Shown: positions 27,011-36,263, counted from the first letter of the stretch. The stretch is DNA of 64,000 bases from Neorhizobium huautlense (GCF_002968575.1 NZ_PVBM01000014.1:1-64000); one strand, 5' to 3'. Numbers and translations: made by a program. The notes: generated by a model not told the origin, from the sequence alone.

Positions 27011-28897
27011 TCACAAAAAGGCGGTGGAAAAATAGGGCACAGCTGCGATCACCAGAAGGCCGATCATCAGCGCGCCGATATAGGGCCAGATGGCCTTCAT
27101 GGCTTCGTCCGGCGAAACATTGCCGATTTTACACGCGATGTAGAAACCGATGCCGATCGGAGGGGTCATGAGACCGATATTCATCGCCGTCACCACCACC
27201 ATGGAATAGTGAATGTCGTTGATGCCGAGCGAGCGAGCGACGGGGAACATGATCGGTGCCATCAGCACGATCGCCGGCAGCCCTTCGAGCACGCAGCCGA
27301 GCACCAGAAAGATGAGGATGGTGACGCCCATGAAGGTCATCCAGCCGCCCGGCAGTCCCTGCACCGCATCAACGAGCTGGGCGGCAAAACCGGTCTGCGT
27401 CAGCGCCCACGCCATGGCCGAAGCAGCGCCCAGGATCATCAAAATTGCACCGGAAAGTGCCGCGGTCTCAACCAGCATCGAATATAGCCGGCCATAGCTG
27501 ATGCCGCCATAAAGCAGGACGCCAATAATCATGGCGTAAAGCACGGCGATGGTCGAAACTTCGGTAGCGGTTGCAATGCCCTCACCGACCGCCGTGCGGA
27601 TCAGGAAAGGCAGCACGAGGGCGGGCGCCGCGACCAGAAGAGCTTTCTTGACGACCGGCAACGGCGCCCGGCGCACGCCGGCCATGGATTCATGCCGCGA
27701 TTTCCACCGGGCAAGGACAGCCAACACCAGAAGCAGCACCATGGCGATTGCAAAGCCGGACGTAAACAGGCCCGCGATGGAAACTCCGGCTGCTGACCCC
27801 AACACGATCAACACGATCGAAGGAGGCACGGTCTCGGCCATGGCCGCCCCGGTCGCGAGCAGCGCAATCATCTCCGGCGGCTTGTGACCGCGCCGTTTCA
27901 TTTCGGGAAACAGCGCCGGCGCAACCGTCGCCATGTCCGATACTTTAGAACCGGAAATACCGGAAACGAGAAAAAGCGACCCGAGCAGCACATAAGACAT
28001 GCCGGCGCGCACATGCCCAAGCAGCGAGGCCAGGAATTCGACGATCGCCTTGCCCATGCCTGTCGCGTCGAGGATGCAGCCGAGAAGGACGAAGATCGGC
28101 ACCGAGAGTAGGATTATGCTGGACATGCCTTCATCGATGCGACCGATCATCACGAAAACCGGTACCGAAGTGGTGAAGGTGAGAAAGGCGAGTGTTCCGA
28201 GGCCGAAGCAGAAGGCTATCGGCACGCCGAGCACCAGAAACAATCCCACGAAGCCGACCAGGAAGATTGGAATATTCCAGTTGCCGATCTGCTTGAGACC
28301 CGGCCCGACGAGCCACAGGAGACCTGTGACTGCCGCGATCAGAACGATACTACCGGCAACGCGCCTGACGCCTGACCCTCTAAGCCCTTTGGCCAGCGCC
28401 AAGATCAGCATCAGGGCGACACCAACAGGCAAGGCAGCGGCTCGAAAACTCATCGGGATATTGAGCGCAGCGGACGTAATGAAGGACTCTTCAATCGCAT
28501 ATTCGTAGGCAGGCAGCAGCATGGCCGCGAGGAATACCGCCATCAATAACATCGTCAGGGTATGGGCCAGGTCCTGCAGTTTACCGGGCAGCATGCCCAC
28601 GAACAGGGTAAGCCTCAGATGCTCGTTGCGGTCGACCGCCATTGCGGCTCCGAGCATTGCGAGCCAGAGGAAGGAAATCGAGGCAACCTCGTCAATCCAG
28701 ACGATCGGCAGCGAAAAGACATAGCGCGAAACGACCCCGGTCAGAAGCAAGCCGATCACCGCCACAAGCAGCATGGCTGCGATCCACTCCACGGGACGCA
28801 TCCAGATCGACCCGCGCTGCTGTGGAGCTACACCTTCAAGGCCGGCAAGCAACGAAGCCTCGTCCATGGACTCGATCACGTTGTTCGCTGCCGTCAC
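27011..28897 (-). CDS. dctM: TRAP transporter fused small and large permease (DctQM)
   Basis: 628-residue membrane protein. Residues about 35-190 are the small DctQ subunit (four helices, VDEVASISFLWLAMLGAA-like segment) and about 215-628 the large DctM subunit (PIFVLLGCILDATGMGKAIVEF, GSAAGVSIAGLF, LMTPPIGIGFYIACKI). The start is GTG at 28897 (MTAANNV), with a GGAGG-rich ribosome site right before it; the longer upstream reading lacks protein character. Fusion of Q and M is common. It imports an unknown carboxylate with DctP, driven by the ion gradient. Confidence 0.9.
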   Translation of the reverse strand: MTAANNVIESMDEASLLAGLEGVAPQQRGSIWMRPVEWIAAMLLVAVIGLLLTGVVSRYVFSLPIVWIDEVASISFLWLAMLGAAMAVDRNEHLRLTLFVGMLPGKLQDLAHTLTMLLMAVFLAAMLLPAYEYAIEESFITSAALNIPMSFRAAALPVGVALMLILALAKGLRGSGVRRVAGSIVLIAAVTGLLWLVGPGLKQIGNWNIPIFLVGFVGLFLVLGVPIAFCFGLGTLAFLTFTTSVPVFVMIGRIDEGMSSIILLSVPIFVLLGCILDATGMGKAIVEFLASLLGHVRAGMSYVLLGSLFLVSGISGSKVSDMATVAPALFPEMKRRGHKPPEMIALLATGAAMAETVPPSIVLIVLGSAAGVSIAGLFTSGFAIAMVLLLVLAVLARWKSRHESMAGVRRAPLPVVKKALLVAAPALVLPFLIRTAVGEGIATATEVSTIAVLYAMIIGVLLYGGISYGRLYSMLVETAALSGAILMILGAASAMAWALTQTGFAAQLVDAVQGLPGGWMTFMGVTILIFLVLGCVLEGLPAIVLMAPIMFPVARSLGINDIHYSMVVVTAMNIGLMTPPIGIGFYIACKIGNVSPDEAMKAIWPYIGALMIGLLVIAAVPYFSTAFL

Positions 28898-29168
28898 AAC
28901 TCCCCCTCCTCCGAACAGGCGCACGCGAAGGCCGAAAGCAGACGGGGAAAGCGGCTCACCGCGAATTTGAAACCGCAACGCCTCCTCACCGGCGTCGCCG
29001 TTCCTCCCTGTCTCAGGCTCCTCCAGCCTCAATAATAGTCCACTTTCTGGAACTGGTTCTCTCCGAACTCCCCAAACTCTGCGCGAGCTTCGTCAACTAG
29101 GCAAGCGTAAAATCAGAACAGAAGGAAAAATCTTCTTTTCTGGTTCATATCATGGAACAAGAATCGGC

Positions 29169-29972
29169 TCAGGTGATGCTCCCGGAAACCGTGACATGCA
29201 GACCTCCGTCTACCGGCAATTCCACGCCGGTGATGTATTTCGCCTCATCGGAGGCAAGGAAAACGGAGGCCCAGGCAATGTCCCAGCCGTCTCCCTGCTT
29301 TTTCATAGGTGCCAGAGCATCGCGTTTGGCTTTCATTTCTTCCGCCGAACCATAGTAGCCACTTATCTGCTTCTGGATGTGGGGCGTATCCATGACCCCG
29401 GGAAGGATTGTGTTCGCGCGGATGCCTTTTGCGGCATACTCGATCGCGATGGCCCGTGTGAAGTGATTGAGGCCCGCCTTCGATGCATAATATGAAACAT
29501 AGCGATAGCCGGTCCACCTGATGGATGCGAGCGACGAGATATTGATAATGGCACCACCTCCCTGCCGCTCCATAATCGGCAAGACCGCCTTGCAGGTCAG
29601 AAAAGCGCTGGTCAGATTGACGTCGATCACGCGCCGCCAGCTTTCCTCGGTCGCCTCCGCGGCACCGCCCGGAAGATTGATGCCGACATTGTTGTGCAGC
29701 ACATCAATGCGACCGAACCGCTCCATGGTCTTTTCGATTACGGCAGCGATGTCATCGGATTTGGTCACATCAGCGGCAAGCGCCAGACCGACGCCACCCT
29801 CGGACTCGATCACCTCAAGAGTATTCTCGGCAGCGTCCCTGTTGACGTCGACACAGACGACGCTTCCGCCTTCGCGAGCGTAGGCAACAGCCGCCGCCTT
29901 GCCGTTTCCGAAGCCAGGTCCTACCGACCCCGCGCCGAACACAACGACGATCTTGTTCTTCATGCGATCCAT
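29169..29972 (-). CDS. SDR family oxidoreductase, divergent glycine motif
   Basis: 267-residue short-chain dehydrogenase. The cofactor motif is GAGSVGPGFGNG rather than TGxxxGIG, with VDVNRD (Asp42) suggesting NAD; NNVG replaces NNAG. The catalytic Tyr and Lys are in YYASK (Y161, K165). GGGAGG lies 8 bases before the ATG at 29972. It reads in the same direction as the TRAP/thiolase operon but is separated by 271 bases that could hold a promoter and operator. Probably part of the same pathway. Confidence 0.85.
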   Translation of the reverse strand: MDRMKNKIVVVFGAGSVGPGFGNGKAAAVAYAREGGSVVCVDVNRDAAENTLEVIESEGGVGLALAADVTKSDDIAAVIEKTMERFGRIDVLHNNVGINLPGGAAEATEESWRRVIDVNLTSAFLTCKAVLPIMERQGGGAIINISSLASIRWTGYRYVSYYASKAGLNHFTRAIAIEYAAKGIRANTILPGVMDTPHIQKQISGYYGSAEEMKAKRDALAPMKKQGDGWDIAWASVFLASDEAKYITGVELPVDGGLHVTVSGSIT

Positions 29973-30117
29973 GCGTTAATCCTCCCGCTCGCCCTCCAGA
30001 CAGCGAGGCGCAACTTAAGCACGTCGGAGCTGCCGGTCCATGTTCAATCCCGAACAGGATATGTGCAGAAACGTGCCCGCTTGGCTGAGCCAGTTGCCGA
30101 AGCATTTGCCGCAATCG

Positions 30118-30696
30118 CTATTCTTGCGCAGGGCTCGAAGTCGCGAAAGCACCTTCGGCCAGATGTCTGGCATGGTCGCGGATATCCTTCGGCCATGGCG
30201 CGACCAGATCGGCAAACCGGTCAGCCTGCCCTGCATAGAGCGCTCGAGCCGCCTCTTCGTAGCCCGGCTGATCGCCAGCGAGCGCCTGCATGAAGCGATC
30301 GGCAGCCTCCTGAGCCTGTCGCTTGCGATTGTCGGGCTCACCGGCAGCCCGCGCAGATTCGACCAGTTTCCGCAATGCGACGGATGCACCTCCCGGTTGC
30401 CGGTTAAGCCATTCCCAATGCCGCGGCAACAGCGTCACTTCGCGAGCGACGACACCAAGCTTCGGACGCCCCGGCCGCCGTTCCGTCGGCTCAACGGAAC
30501 TTTCGTCACCCATCGGTAGGCGCGCAAGGCACTCCTCGACATCCCCACGCAGGTCGAGATCGACGAGCCGTCCAGTAGCGTCGTCAAAGATCAGAACTCC
30601 GCTTGTTTCCTCGGCTTTCAATGCCGTGACGACTTCGACCGGCGAGCCGCCGGCGATGCGTTTATCGCCCTGAAAGGCGGTCCAACTGAGCTTCAC
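30118..30696 (-). CDS. DUF2239 family protein
   Basis: 192-residue cytosolic protein of the DUF2239 family (function unknown). An N-terminal beta-rich part (SWTAFQGDKRIAGGSP, LIFDDATGRLVDLDLRG) is followed by a ligand-like block GRPKLGVVAREVTLLPRHWEWLNRQPGGAS and a helical C-terminus with RFMQALAGDQPGYEEAARALY. The start is GTG at 30696 with GGAG 6 bases upstream. The middle block looks like a ribbon-helix-helix or DNA-binding segment, but that is only an impression. Confidence 0.8.
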   Translation of the reverse strand: MKLSWTAFQGDKRIAGGSPVEVVTALKAEETSGVLIFDDATGRLVDLDLRGDVEECLARLPMGDESSVEPTERRPGRPKLGVVAREVTLLPRHWEWLNRQPGGASVALRKLVESARAAGEPDNRKRQAQEAADRFMQALAGDQPGYEEAARALYAGQADRFADLVAPWPKDIRDHARHLAEGAFATSSPAQE

Positions 30697-30706
30697 CCGC
30701 TTCTCC

Positions 30707-30721
30707 TCATTTCGGAAATGA
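30707..30721. promoter_or_regulatory. Palindrome upstream of the DUF2239 gene
   Basis: TCATTTC-G-GAAATGA is a perfect 15-base inverted repeat 11 bases from the GTG start, next to its Shine-Dalgarno. It could be an autoregulatory operator or a small hairpin between this gene and the acyltransferase gene upstream. Confidence 0.35.
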
Positions 30722-30744
30722 TTTATCCGGGTAAAATCGCAGGG

Positions 30745-31833
30745 TCAATCGGCTTGGATTGCCCGCTGCCTCCGACGTGAGACGCCATCCTCGATCCGCC
30801 GGGCGAATTGGATGATGACCCGCCGAGCGGCCGGTTCCACCCCCCTGGCGATCAACCATGACAGGAGGAAGAGGACCGCAACCAACGCGACGCCGACTAT
30901 CCAACGATCATCTTCCGTGCCGAAATGGGCGAAGACAGAGTAGCCGATGTTTTGATGGAGCAGATAAAGGGGGTAGGTCAGTCCGCCCAAGCCCATAGCC
31001 AGGCCAGGAGCAATCCGCAGTGACGGCGAGAGCGCGGCAATGGTCATGACCGCAAGCGCTGCCGGACCTATAATGGCTAGGCCGACAACCTGCCGGCTCA
31101 GGCCATAGGTCTCGACGAAATCCGATTCGGTGAGGAAAGGCGTGAACATGGCCCAGATAACGGCCACGCCAAGGACGCAAAGATTTCCAGCCGAACGATG
31201 CCGCTGGGTCTTGTAGAGCACCAACCCGAACGCAAAGTAACCAGAATACTCTGTAATCAGCAGTTTTTGCAGGACTCCGCTTCCGATTGCAATTTCATTG
31301 CAAGCGGAAATGCTAAGCCACAGCAGGATGAGCATGCGCCAGCCGCGGTCGAAAAGGCCTGTTGCAATCAGCAGAAATATCCAGCCGTAGAAGATGATCT
31401 CGTACGCAATCGTCCAATAGGCACCATCGAGGAAAGGCTGGCCGAGCGCTCTGGACAGGATGACGGCATGCGCCATCCACTGCTCAAGCGTCGGGGGCTG
31501 GAGGGACGGTACCGGCATGGCTGTCAGAACGATGGCGGTAATCGTCGCGCAGACGATAAAAGTCGGCCAGAGCCTGGCCACCCGCCCGACCGCAAATTCG
31601 TAAGCCGAACGTCCTTCTGCCGACATCGTGATGACGTAGCCGGAAATAGCGAAGAAGATCAGGAGGCCTGTGTCGAACCACATGGCCAGCGGCGCAAGCT
31701 CTGGAAAACCGATGCCGCCGCCCTCCCCGGAAATCTGCATGCGGAATCCGTAGTGGAACAACAGCACCATCAGTGCCGAAATGAGGCGCAGCAGATCCAG
31801 GTTAAGGATACGTGGCGTCTTCCCAATCGTCAT
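30745..31833 (-). CDS. Membrane acyltransferase, family 3 (OafA/NodX type)
   Basis: 362-residue integral membrane acyltransferase_3. The signature N-terminus NLDLLRLISALMVLLFHYGF holds the catalytic-type His; about ten transmembrane helices follow. FFAISGYVI and ARLWPTFIV are typical. These enzymes O-acetylate or O-acylate surface sugars such as LPS or exopolysaccharide. ATG at 31833 has GAGAGG upstream; a GTG two codons earlier is less likely. No polysaccharide genes are nearby, so the acceptor is unknown. Confidence 0.88.
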   Translation of the reverse strand: MTIGKTPRILNLDLLRLISALMVLLFHYGFRMQISGEGGGIGFPELAPLAMWFDTGLLIFFAISGYVITMSAEGRSAYEFAVGRVARLWPTFIVCATITAIVLTAMPVPSLQPPTLEQWMAHAVILSRALGQPFLDGAYWTIAYEIIFYGWIFLLIATGLFDRGWRMLILLWLSISACNEIAIGSGVLQKLLITEYSGYFAFGLVLYKTQRHRSAGNLCVLGVAVIWAMFTPFLTESDFVETYGLSRQVVGLAIIGPAALAVMTIAALSPSLRIAPGLAMGLGGLTYPLYLLHQNIGYSVFAHFGTEDDRWIVGVALVAVLFLLSWLIARGVEPAARRVIIQFARRIEDGVSRRRQRAIQAD

Positions 31834-32024
31834 CGACACCTCTCACAGGATAATTTGCGGCATCTTATGGAATGAGCCTTTGAAAACCGTGAATCCATCG
31901 GAAAGAATATGAATAGATCTGACCGGTGAGATCTTCCCGCACGCAACGTCTTCCCTTTCCGCCGTGAATGGCGTTTCCTCTTGTCTTGCGAGCGGATTCG
32001 GTCAGGACATCGAGGAGGATTCCC

Positions 32025-32837
32025 ATGACGATCTTTGTTTGCTCCGCCTGCGGCACATCCTTCGATGACGGCGAGCATCCACCAAGAACATGCCGGATCT
32101 GCGCCGACGAGCGCCAATATGTGCCGACCTCCGGACAGGTTTGGACGACGCCGGAAAAACTTGCTCTCGCACACCGGAATACGTGGTTTCAACTCGAGCC
32201 GGGATTGATGGCCATCCAGACTGTTCCGGCCTTCGCCATCAACCAGCGTGCGCTGCTTCTGCATACGCCGGCCGGAAACGTGCTCTGGGATTGCATTGCT
32301 CTGCTTGACGAAGCAACTAAAGCAATTATCCACGCGCTTGGCGGCCTGAGCGCAATTGCCATCTCGCACCCTCACTACTACACGACGATGCAGGACTGGG
32401 CCGCCGCATTCGACGCGCCTATTTATCTTCACGCCGCGGATAAAGAATGGATCTGCCGTTCCTCTGATTACATCCGCCTATGGGAAGAGGATGCTCTCGT
32501 CCTTTCCTCCGCCGTCACGCTTGTTCATGGCGGAGGACATTTCGCCGGCGGTACCGTATTGCATTGGGCCGGCGAAGATGGGCAGGGCGTGCTGCTTGCT
32601 GGAGACATCGTCCAGGTAACTCCGGGAGCAGATCACGTGTCATTCATGTGGAGTTACCCCAACATGCTGCCGCTCAGTGCCGCGGAGGTAGCGGATGTCG
32701 CCGAACGATTGGCGCCATGGCCTTTCGAACGAATCTACGGCGCCTTCTCTCACCAGAATGTGCGACAAGGCGGGCAGGATATCGTGGCGCGCTCTGCGCG
32801 CCGCTATATCGATCGGATCAAGAACCCCAACCAGTGA
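32025..32837 (+). CDS. Metallo-beta-lactamase-fold protein with zinc ribbon
   Basis: 270-residue protein. An N-terminal CxxC...CxxC ribbon (C6, C9, C23, C26) precedes an MBL-fold domain. The usual HxHxDH is changed to HPHYYTT (H115, H117), while H168/H172 and D194 (LLAGDIVQ) are kept, so only part of the classic metal site is visible. GGAGG lies 6 bases before the ATG at 32025. Divergent from the acyltransferase gene and convergent with metF. It may be a hydrolase on an unknown substrate. Confidence 0.8.
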   Translation: MTIFVCSACGTSFDDGEHPPRTCRICADERQYVPTSGQVWTTPEKLALAHRNTWFQLEPGLMAIQTVPAFAINQRALLLHTPAGNVLWDCIALLDEATKAIIHALGGLSAIAISHPHYYTTMQDWAAAFDAPIYLHAADKEWICRSSDYIRLWEEDALVLSSAVTLVHGGGHFAGGTVLHWAGEDGQGVLLAGDIVQVTPGADHVSFMWSYPNMLPLSAAEVADVAERLAPWPFERIYGAFSHQNVRQGGQDIVARSARRYIDRIKNPNQ

Positions 32838-32908
32838 TAGGCAATCTGTCGGCCGAGAACACTCGTGTCTGCGACATCTGCGATTGATGCCTTGCCCGAC
32901 TGACGCCA

Positions 32909-33832
32909 TCACGGCGTGATCGCGCGCTCCCCGGATATCTGTTCATTCATCCATTCGGCGCCGGCACGAATACCACCAAGCGGGAAGACATGGATGCGGT
33001 CGATCAGGCTTTCCGGATGAGCCGCTTTGTATTGGGCGATCTCCGTCAGAAAATCGGTAGGCTCATATGGCACCAGCAGCTTGCTGAGATCCATCGCTCG
33101 CCGCTGCAACACGCTCAACGAGGCACCCACACCGCAAGAGACCGCAAACTTGATCAATGTCTGCAGCTTGGTCGGTCCGGCGACGCCGAGATGGATCGGC
33201 AACTTGATGCCGGCCGCAGCAATCCGCTCCGCCCAGGCGATCACGGGTTTGGCATCGAAAGCAAACTGGGTGACGATTGCCATCTCCGCATCGGTGCGCT
33301 GGGAAAAAGCCTGCTTGAACTGCAGCGCTTCGTCGACGATCTTCGTACCGCCGCCGGTATCTATGTCCTTGTTGCCTTCCGGATGGCCAGCGACATGCAG
33401 GCGTTTGAAGCCATAGCGATCGAATAGACCGGATTCGATCAGCTGGATCGAGCTGTCGAAATCGCCTGCCGGCGTCGTCACCCCACCCCCGAGCAACAAC
33501 GCCTGATCGACACCGGCTTCGTTTCTGTAACGCTTGATCCAATCTTCAAGCGTTGCGACACTTGGAATGATGCGGGATGGGAAGTGCGGCATCACCGCAA
33601 AACCGTCCTTGGCCAGACGCTTGGCCGTTAAAACCATATCTTCGATTGGCGTGCCATCGATATGGGCGATATAGACCCGCGTGCCTTTTGGAAGAAGGAC
33701 CTTGAAGTCTTCTATTTTAGCCGCTGTGCGCGGCATGACTTCGATGGAGTAGTCAGTGATGAGATCCCTGAAGCCAGCCGGCTCGGTGGATTTCTCCTCC
33801 TGCTTTCCCTTGAAAAGATTCAAAAGTGCCAT
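32909..33832 (-). CDS. metF: Methylenetetrahydrofolate reductase
   Basis: 307-residue MTHFR-family TIM barrel that interconverts 5-methyl-THF and 5,10-methylene-THF. IVTQFAFDA, HLGVAGPTKLQTL and the FPLGGI end are typical. ATG at 33832 has GGGAGG upstream. It follows the LigM/DesA-like O-demethylase gene on the same strand, as in the Sphingobium SYK-6 O-demethylation locus. Here it probably runs in the oxidative direction to recycle the methyl group taken from methoxy-aromatics, rather than serving methionine synthesis. Confidence 0.88.
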   Translation of the reverse strand: MALLNLFKGKQEEKSTEPAGFRDLITDYSIEVMPRTAAKIEDFKVLLPKGTRVYIAHIDGTPIEDMVLTAKRLAKDGFAVMPHFPSRIIPSVATLEDWIKRYRNEAGVDQALLLGGGVTTPAGDFDSSIQLIESGLFDRYGFKRLHVAGHPEGNKDIDTGGGTKIVDEALQFKQAFSQRTDAEMAIVTQFAFDAKPVIAWAERIAAAGIKLPIHLGVAGPTKLQTLIKFAVSCGVGASLSVLQRRAMDLSKLLVPYEPTDFLTEIAQYKAAHPESLIDRIHVFPLGGIRAGAEWMNEQISGERAITP

Positions 33833-33886
33833 AATCGATCCTCCCCCGTCTAATCCGAATGAACCTCCGGCCAAGATGGACGGAGC

Positions 33887-33915
33887 GGCGTGCGAGACCC
33901 ATGTTCTCGCACGCC
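33887..33915 (-). other. Hairpin between the O-demethylase and metF genes
   Basis: GGCGTGCGAGA (33887-33897) and TCTCGCACGCC (33905-33915) form a perfect 11-bp stem with a 7-base loop. It lies 7 bases behind the demethylase stop. No T-run follows on the minus strand, so it is more likely an RNA stability or processing element, giving different levels of the two products, than a terminator. Confidence 0.6.
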
Positions 33916-33921
33916 TGAAGA

Positions 33922-35334
33922 TCAGAGGGCTTTCTTTGTGCGCCAGCTTTCGGCGTAATTTTCACGTGCTTCCTGTGCGTAGGGCACTGCAGCGACGCGA
34001 ACGCGGATCTCGGCCTGGCCGTGGCCTTGCTCAACAGAGGTCTTGGAGGTCCCGCCGTCGGGCTCGCCCCAGACGAGCGTCAGGATATCGTTTTCCTTGA
34101 TGTCAGCATCAACGACGCCGAGCGACAGCATTGAACGCTCGTTGTAGCTATAGCCGTTGAACATCGACAGGCCGACGACCTTGCCGTCCTTCAGAACCTT
34201 GTCGAAGCTCGAGGAGGCGTAGTTGGAGAGTGGGAAGTCGATCCACTTCTTGGCCTGTTCGCCCGGCTGGAAGGCCGAGGCAATTATTTTGACGACGTCG
34301 TCGGAATTCCATTCGAAGGTGACCTTGCGGCGCTGCGGGGTTGCCTTCTGCTTTTCGACGGCGGCGCGGCCGACGAAGTCGTGGTCGAACTTGACGTAGA
34401 CGCCATAACCCAGCTCGTAGGGGTTCAGGTAATAGTCTTCGATATTGTCGGAAACGTAGCTGCCGCCGATCGAGCCGCTGGCTTCATAGCTTTGGGCAGA
34501 AAGCCAGTCGCGATATCCTTGCAGTTCATCACCGGTGTAAATCGCCGGAAGCGGCGACGGAATCCAGCCGGATTCCAGGGTGTTTGTGGCGTAGGCGCGG
34601 CTGCCGACCGGGCGCAGGTCGACGCCGGCTTCTTCAGCTGCCTTGATGATGGCGGCGCGGACTTCGTCCTTCTCCGCATAGGGACCCCATATTTCGAGAC
34701 CCGGAGCGCCGGCCATGCCGTGGCGCAGAGCCTGAACCTTGCGGCCGCCGACATTGATCCAGTCGACGTGGAAGAACTTGATCTCCGGGATCGGTCCGCC
34801 GTTCATCTTTTCGAAGACCTTCGGCGCGTCCGGTCCCTGGATCTGGAACCTATAGTGGATTCGGGTAACCTCTTTGCCGTCCGGACGGGAGGGAGATCGC
34901 GGATCGTGTGTCAGCTTGACGTTATATTTGCCGAGAGAAGCATTGTAGAGCAGCCAATTGGCGGTCGGCGCGCGACCGACGAGAACGAACTTCTCCTCGG
35001 TTTCGCGGAAGATGATCATGTCACCTATGACATGACCGGCCGGCGTGACCGGAACGTAGTGCTTGGCGCGGTCGACACCGAAATTGGCGAAGCTGTTGAT
35101 CGCGAGGCTCTCCAGGAACCTAGCGGCATCGGGACCTTCGACGACAAGTTCGTCCATGTGATGGGACTGGTCGAAAAGAACAGCCGTCTGCCGCCAAGCA
35201 GCCTGTTCGGAGCGCCAGTTGGAGAATTCTGGAGCAACCACAGGGTATACATAGATCCCTGTTTTGGAGTTGCGAAGATGCGTGACTGTGTTACCCGCAT
35301 CCTTCAAAACTTGGGTGAGATTGGCTTTGGTCAT
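33922..35334 (-). CDS. ligM: THF-dependent aromatic O-demethylase, LigM/DesA-like
   Basis: 470-residue protein of the GcvT-like aminomethyltransferase fold. The segments NTVTHLRNSKTGIYVYPVV, PEFSNWRSEQAAWRQTAVLFD, RAPTANWLLYN, TLESGWIPSPLPAIYTGDEL and EASGSIGGSYVS are those of vanillate/3-O-methylgallate O-demethylase LigM and syringate O-demethylase DesA. These move an aromatic O-methyl group to tetrahydrofolate. Length equals LigM. ATG at 35334 has GGAGG 6 bases upstream. Its neighbours are metF and gallate-type ring-cleavage genes. Whether the substrate is vanillate, syringate or 3-O-methylgallate cannot be told. Confidence 0.85.
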   Translation of the reverse strand: MTKANLTQVLKDAGNTVTHLRNSKTGIYVYPVVAPEFSNWRSEQAAWRQTAVLFDQSHHMDELVVEGPDAARFLESLAINSFANFGVDRAKHYVPVTPAGHVIGDMIIFRETEEKFVLVGRAPTANWLLYNASLGKYNVKLTHDPRSPSRPDGKEVTRIHYRFQIQGPDAPKVFEKMNGGPIPEIKFFHVDWINVGGRKVQALRHGMAGAPGLEIWGPYAEKDEVRAAIIKAAEEAGVDLRPVGSRAYATNTLESGWIPSPLPAIYTGDELQGYRDWLSAQSYEASGSIGGSYVSDNIEDYYLNPYELGYGVYVKFDHDFVGRAAVEKQKATPQRRKVTFEWNSDDVVKIIASAFQPGEQAKKWIDFPLSNYASSSFDKVLKDGKVVGLSMFNGYSYNERSMLSLGVVDADIKENDILTLVWGEPDGGTSKTSVEQGHGQAEIRVRVAAVPYAQEARENYAESWRTKKAL

Positions 35335-35361
35335 AGAATTCCTCCCTATGGCTTGAAGTTT

Positions 35362-35373
35362 CATGTATACATG
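35362..35373. promoter_or_regulatory. GntR-type operator upstream of the O-demethylase gene
   Basis: CATGTATACATG is a perfect 12-base palindrome containing the GT-N(2-4)-AC core of FadR/VanR-type GntR operators. It lies 28 bases upstream of the demethylase ATG, between it and the gntR gene. A near-identical site sits before gntR (36286-36296). Likely bound by the neighbouring regulator. Confidence 0.65.
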
Positions 35374-35462
35374 ACGCCATCTGGGAGGAAATTCAAGGGA
35401 AAATATTCGAGGTCAGCGCGACCTCCGGCCTGCACCGTCGGAAGTGCAAACGTGGTGCTGCG

Positions 35463-36263
35463 TCAGGAGTTGAGCAGAACGAGGCCGGGGACGGTCAGCA
35501 GCAGCTCCGGATTTTCGTAGACTGCATATTCTAGGTTTTTACGGGCAATGCGCGCGTGTTCCCGCGCGAGAAACTCCGCTCGCGCTCCCTCCCGCCCGAC
35601 GATCGCAGCGACCAGAGAACGATGTTGGTCCTGGGCGATATGCAGAGACTGCCGGAAGGCCGCAACATGCGTTCGGCTGGAAAGGAATGCCGATGGCGAC
35701 GCGAAGGGCAGGCGCGTCGCTCGCTCTACTTCGCGCTGGATGACAGAACTGTTGGAAAGGGCAACTAGAGCCGCATGGAATTTCGCGTTTGCCTCGGAAT
35801 AGGCTTCCAAATTCACGTCGTCCTGGCCATCCCCGAAACATGTCTCGAGACGCGCCAGGATTTCATGAAGCTGATCGATTCCTGTCTGAGGCACCCCACG
35901 CTCAGCGGCAAGTCGCGCTGCCGTTCCCTCCAGCACGCCGCGCAGCTCAATGGCGTCCACGGCGTCCGCGTATGTGAAGCTGCGTACGACGAAGCCACCG
36001 TTCGTGAGCCGATCAAGCAAACCCTCCTCGGCAAGACGCGACATAACCTCGCGAACCGGTGTGCGGGAAATTTGCAGTGTCTCCGCAAGCGGAACCTCGA
36101 AAAGCCGGGTGCCTCCGGGATAATCGCCGCTCAATATCTTCTTGCGCAACTCCATCAGAGCCCGCATCGTATGAGTGTTTCTCGAAGTTTCTTCCAAATC
36201 AGCACCTGTGCTCTGCGGCGAGGTCGGCACAGCCCCACCCCTCGATCCCGAAATCTTAGCCAC
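35463..36263 (-). CDS. GntR family regulator, FadR/FCD subfamily
   Basis: 266-residue regulator. The winged helix is about residues 32-98 (LRKKILSGDYPGGTRLFEVPL, ISRTPVREVMSRLAEEGLL) and the helical FCD ligand domain about 105-240 (AIELRGVLEGTAARLAAE, FHAALVALSNSS, HRSLVAAIVGREG). The start is GTG at 36263 with a weak ribosome site; a start at the internal methionine 33 (36167) would still keep the helix-turn-helix. It lies between the DUF1932 dehydrogenase and O-demethylase genes and has matching palindromes on both sides. It probably represses the cluster until an aromatic intermediate binds. Confidence 0.88.
   Translation of the reverse strand: MAKISGSRGGAVPTSPQSTGADLEETSRNTHTMRALMELRKKILSGDYPGGTRLFEVPLAETLQISRTPVREVMSRLAEEGLLDRLTNGGFVVRSFTYADAVDAIELRGVLEGTAARLAAERGVPQTGIDQLHEILARLETCFGDGQDDVNLEAYSEANAKFHAALVALSNSSVIQREVERATRLPFASPSAFLSSRTHVAAFRQSLHIAQDQHRSLVAAIVGREGARAEFLAREHARIARKNLEYAVYENPELLLTVPGLVLLNS

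Noticed and set aside
28898-29168. GTTC-N8-GAAC and GAACTGGTTC as IclR operators before dctQM
   Set aside because: The arms are only four bases long and there is no second copy to compare, so chance is likely. The region may still hold the promoter.
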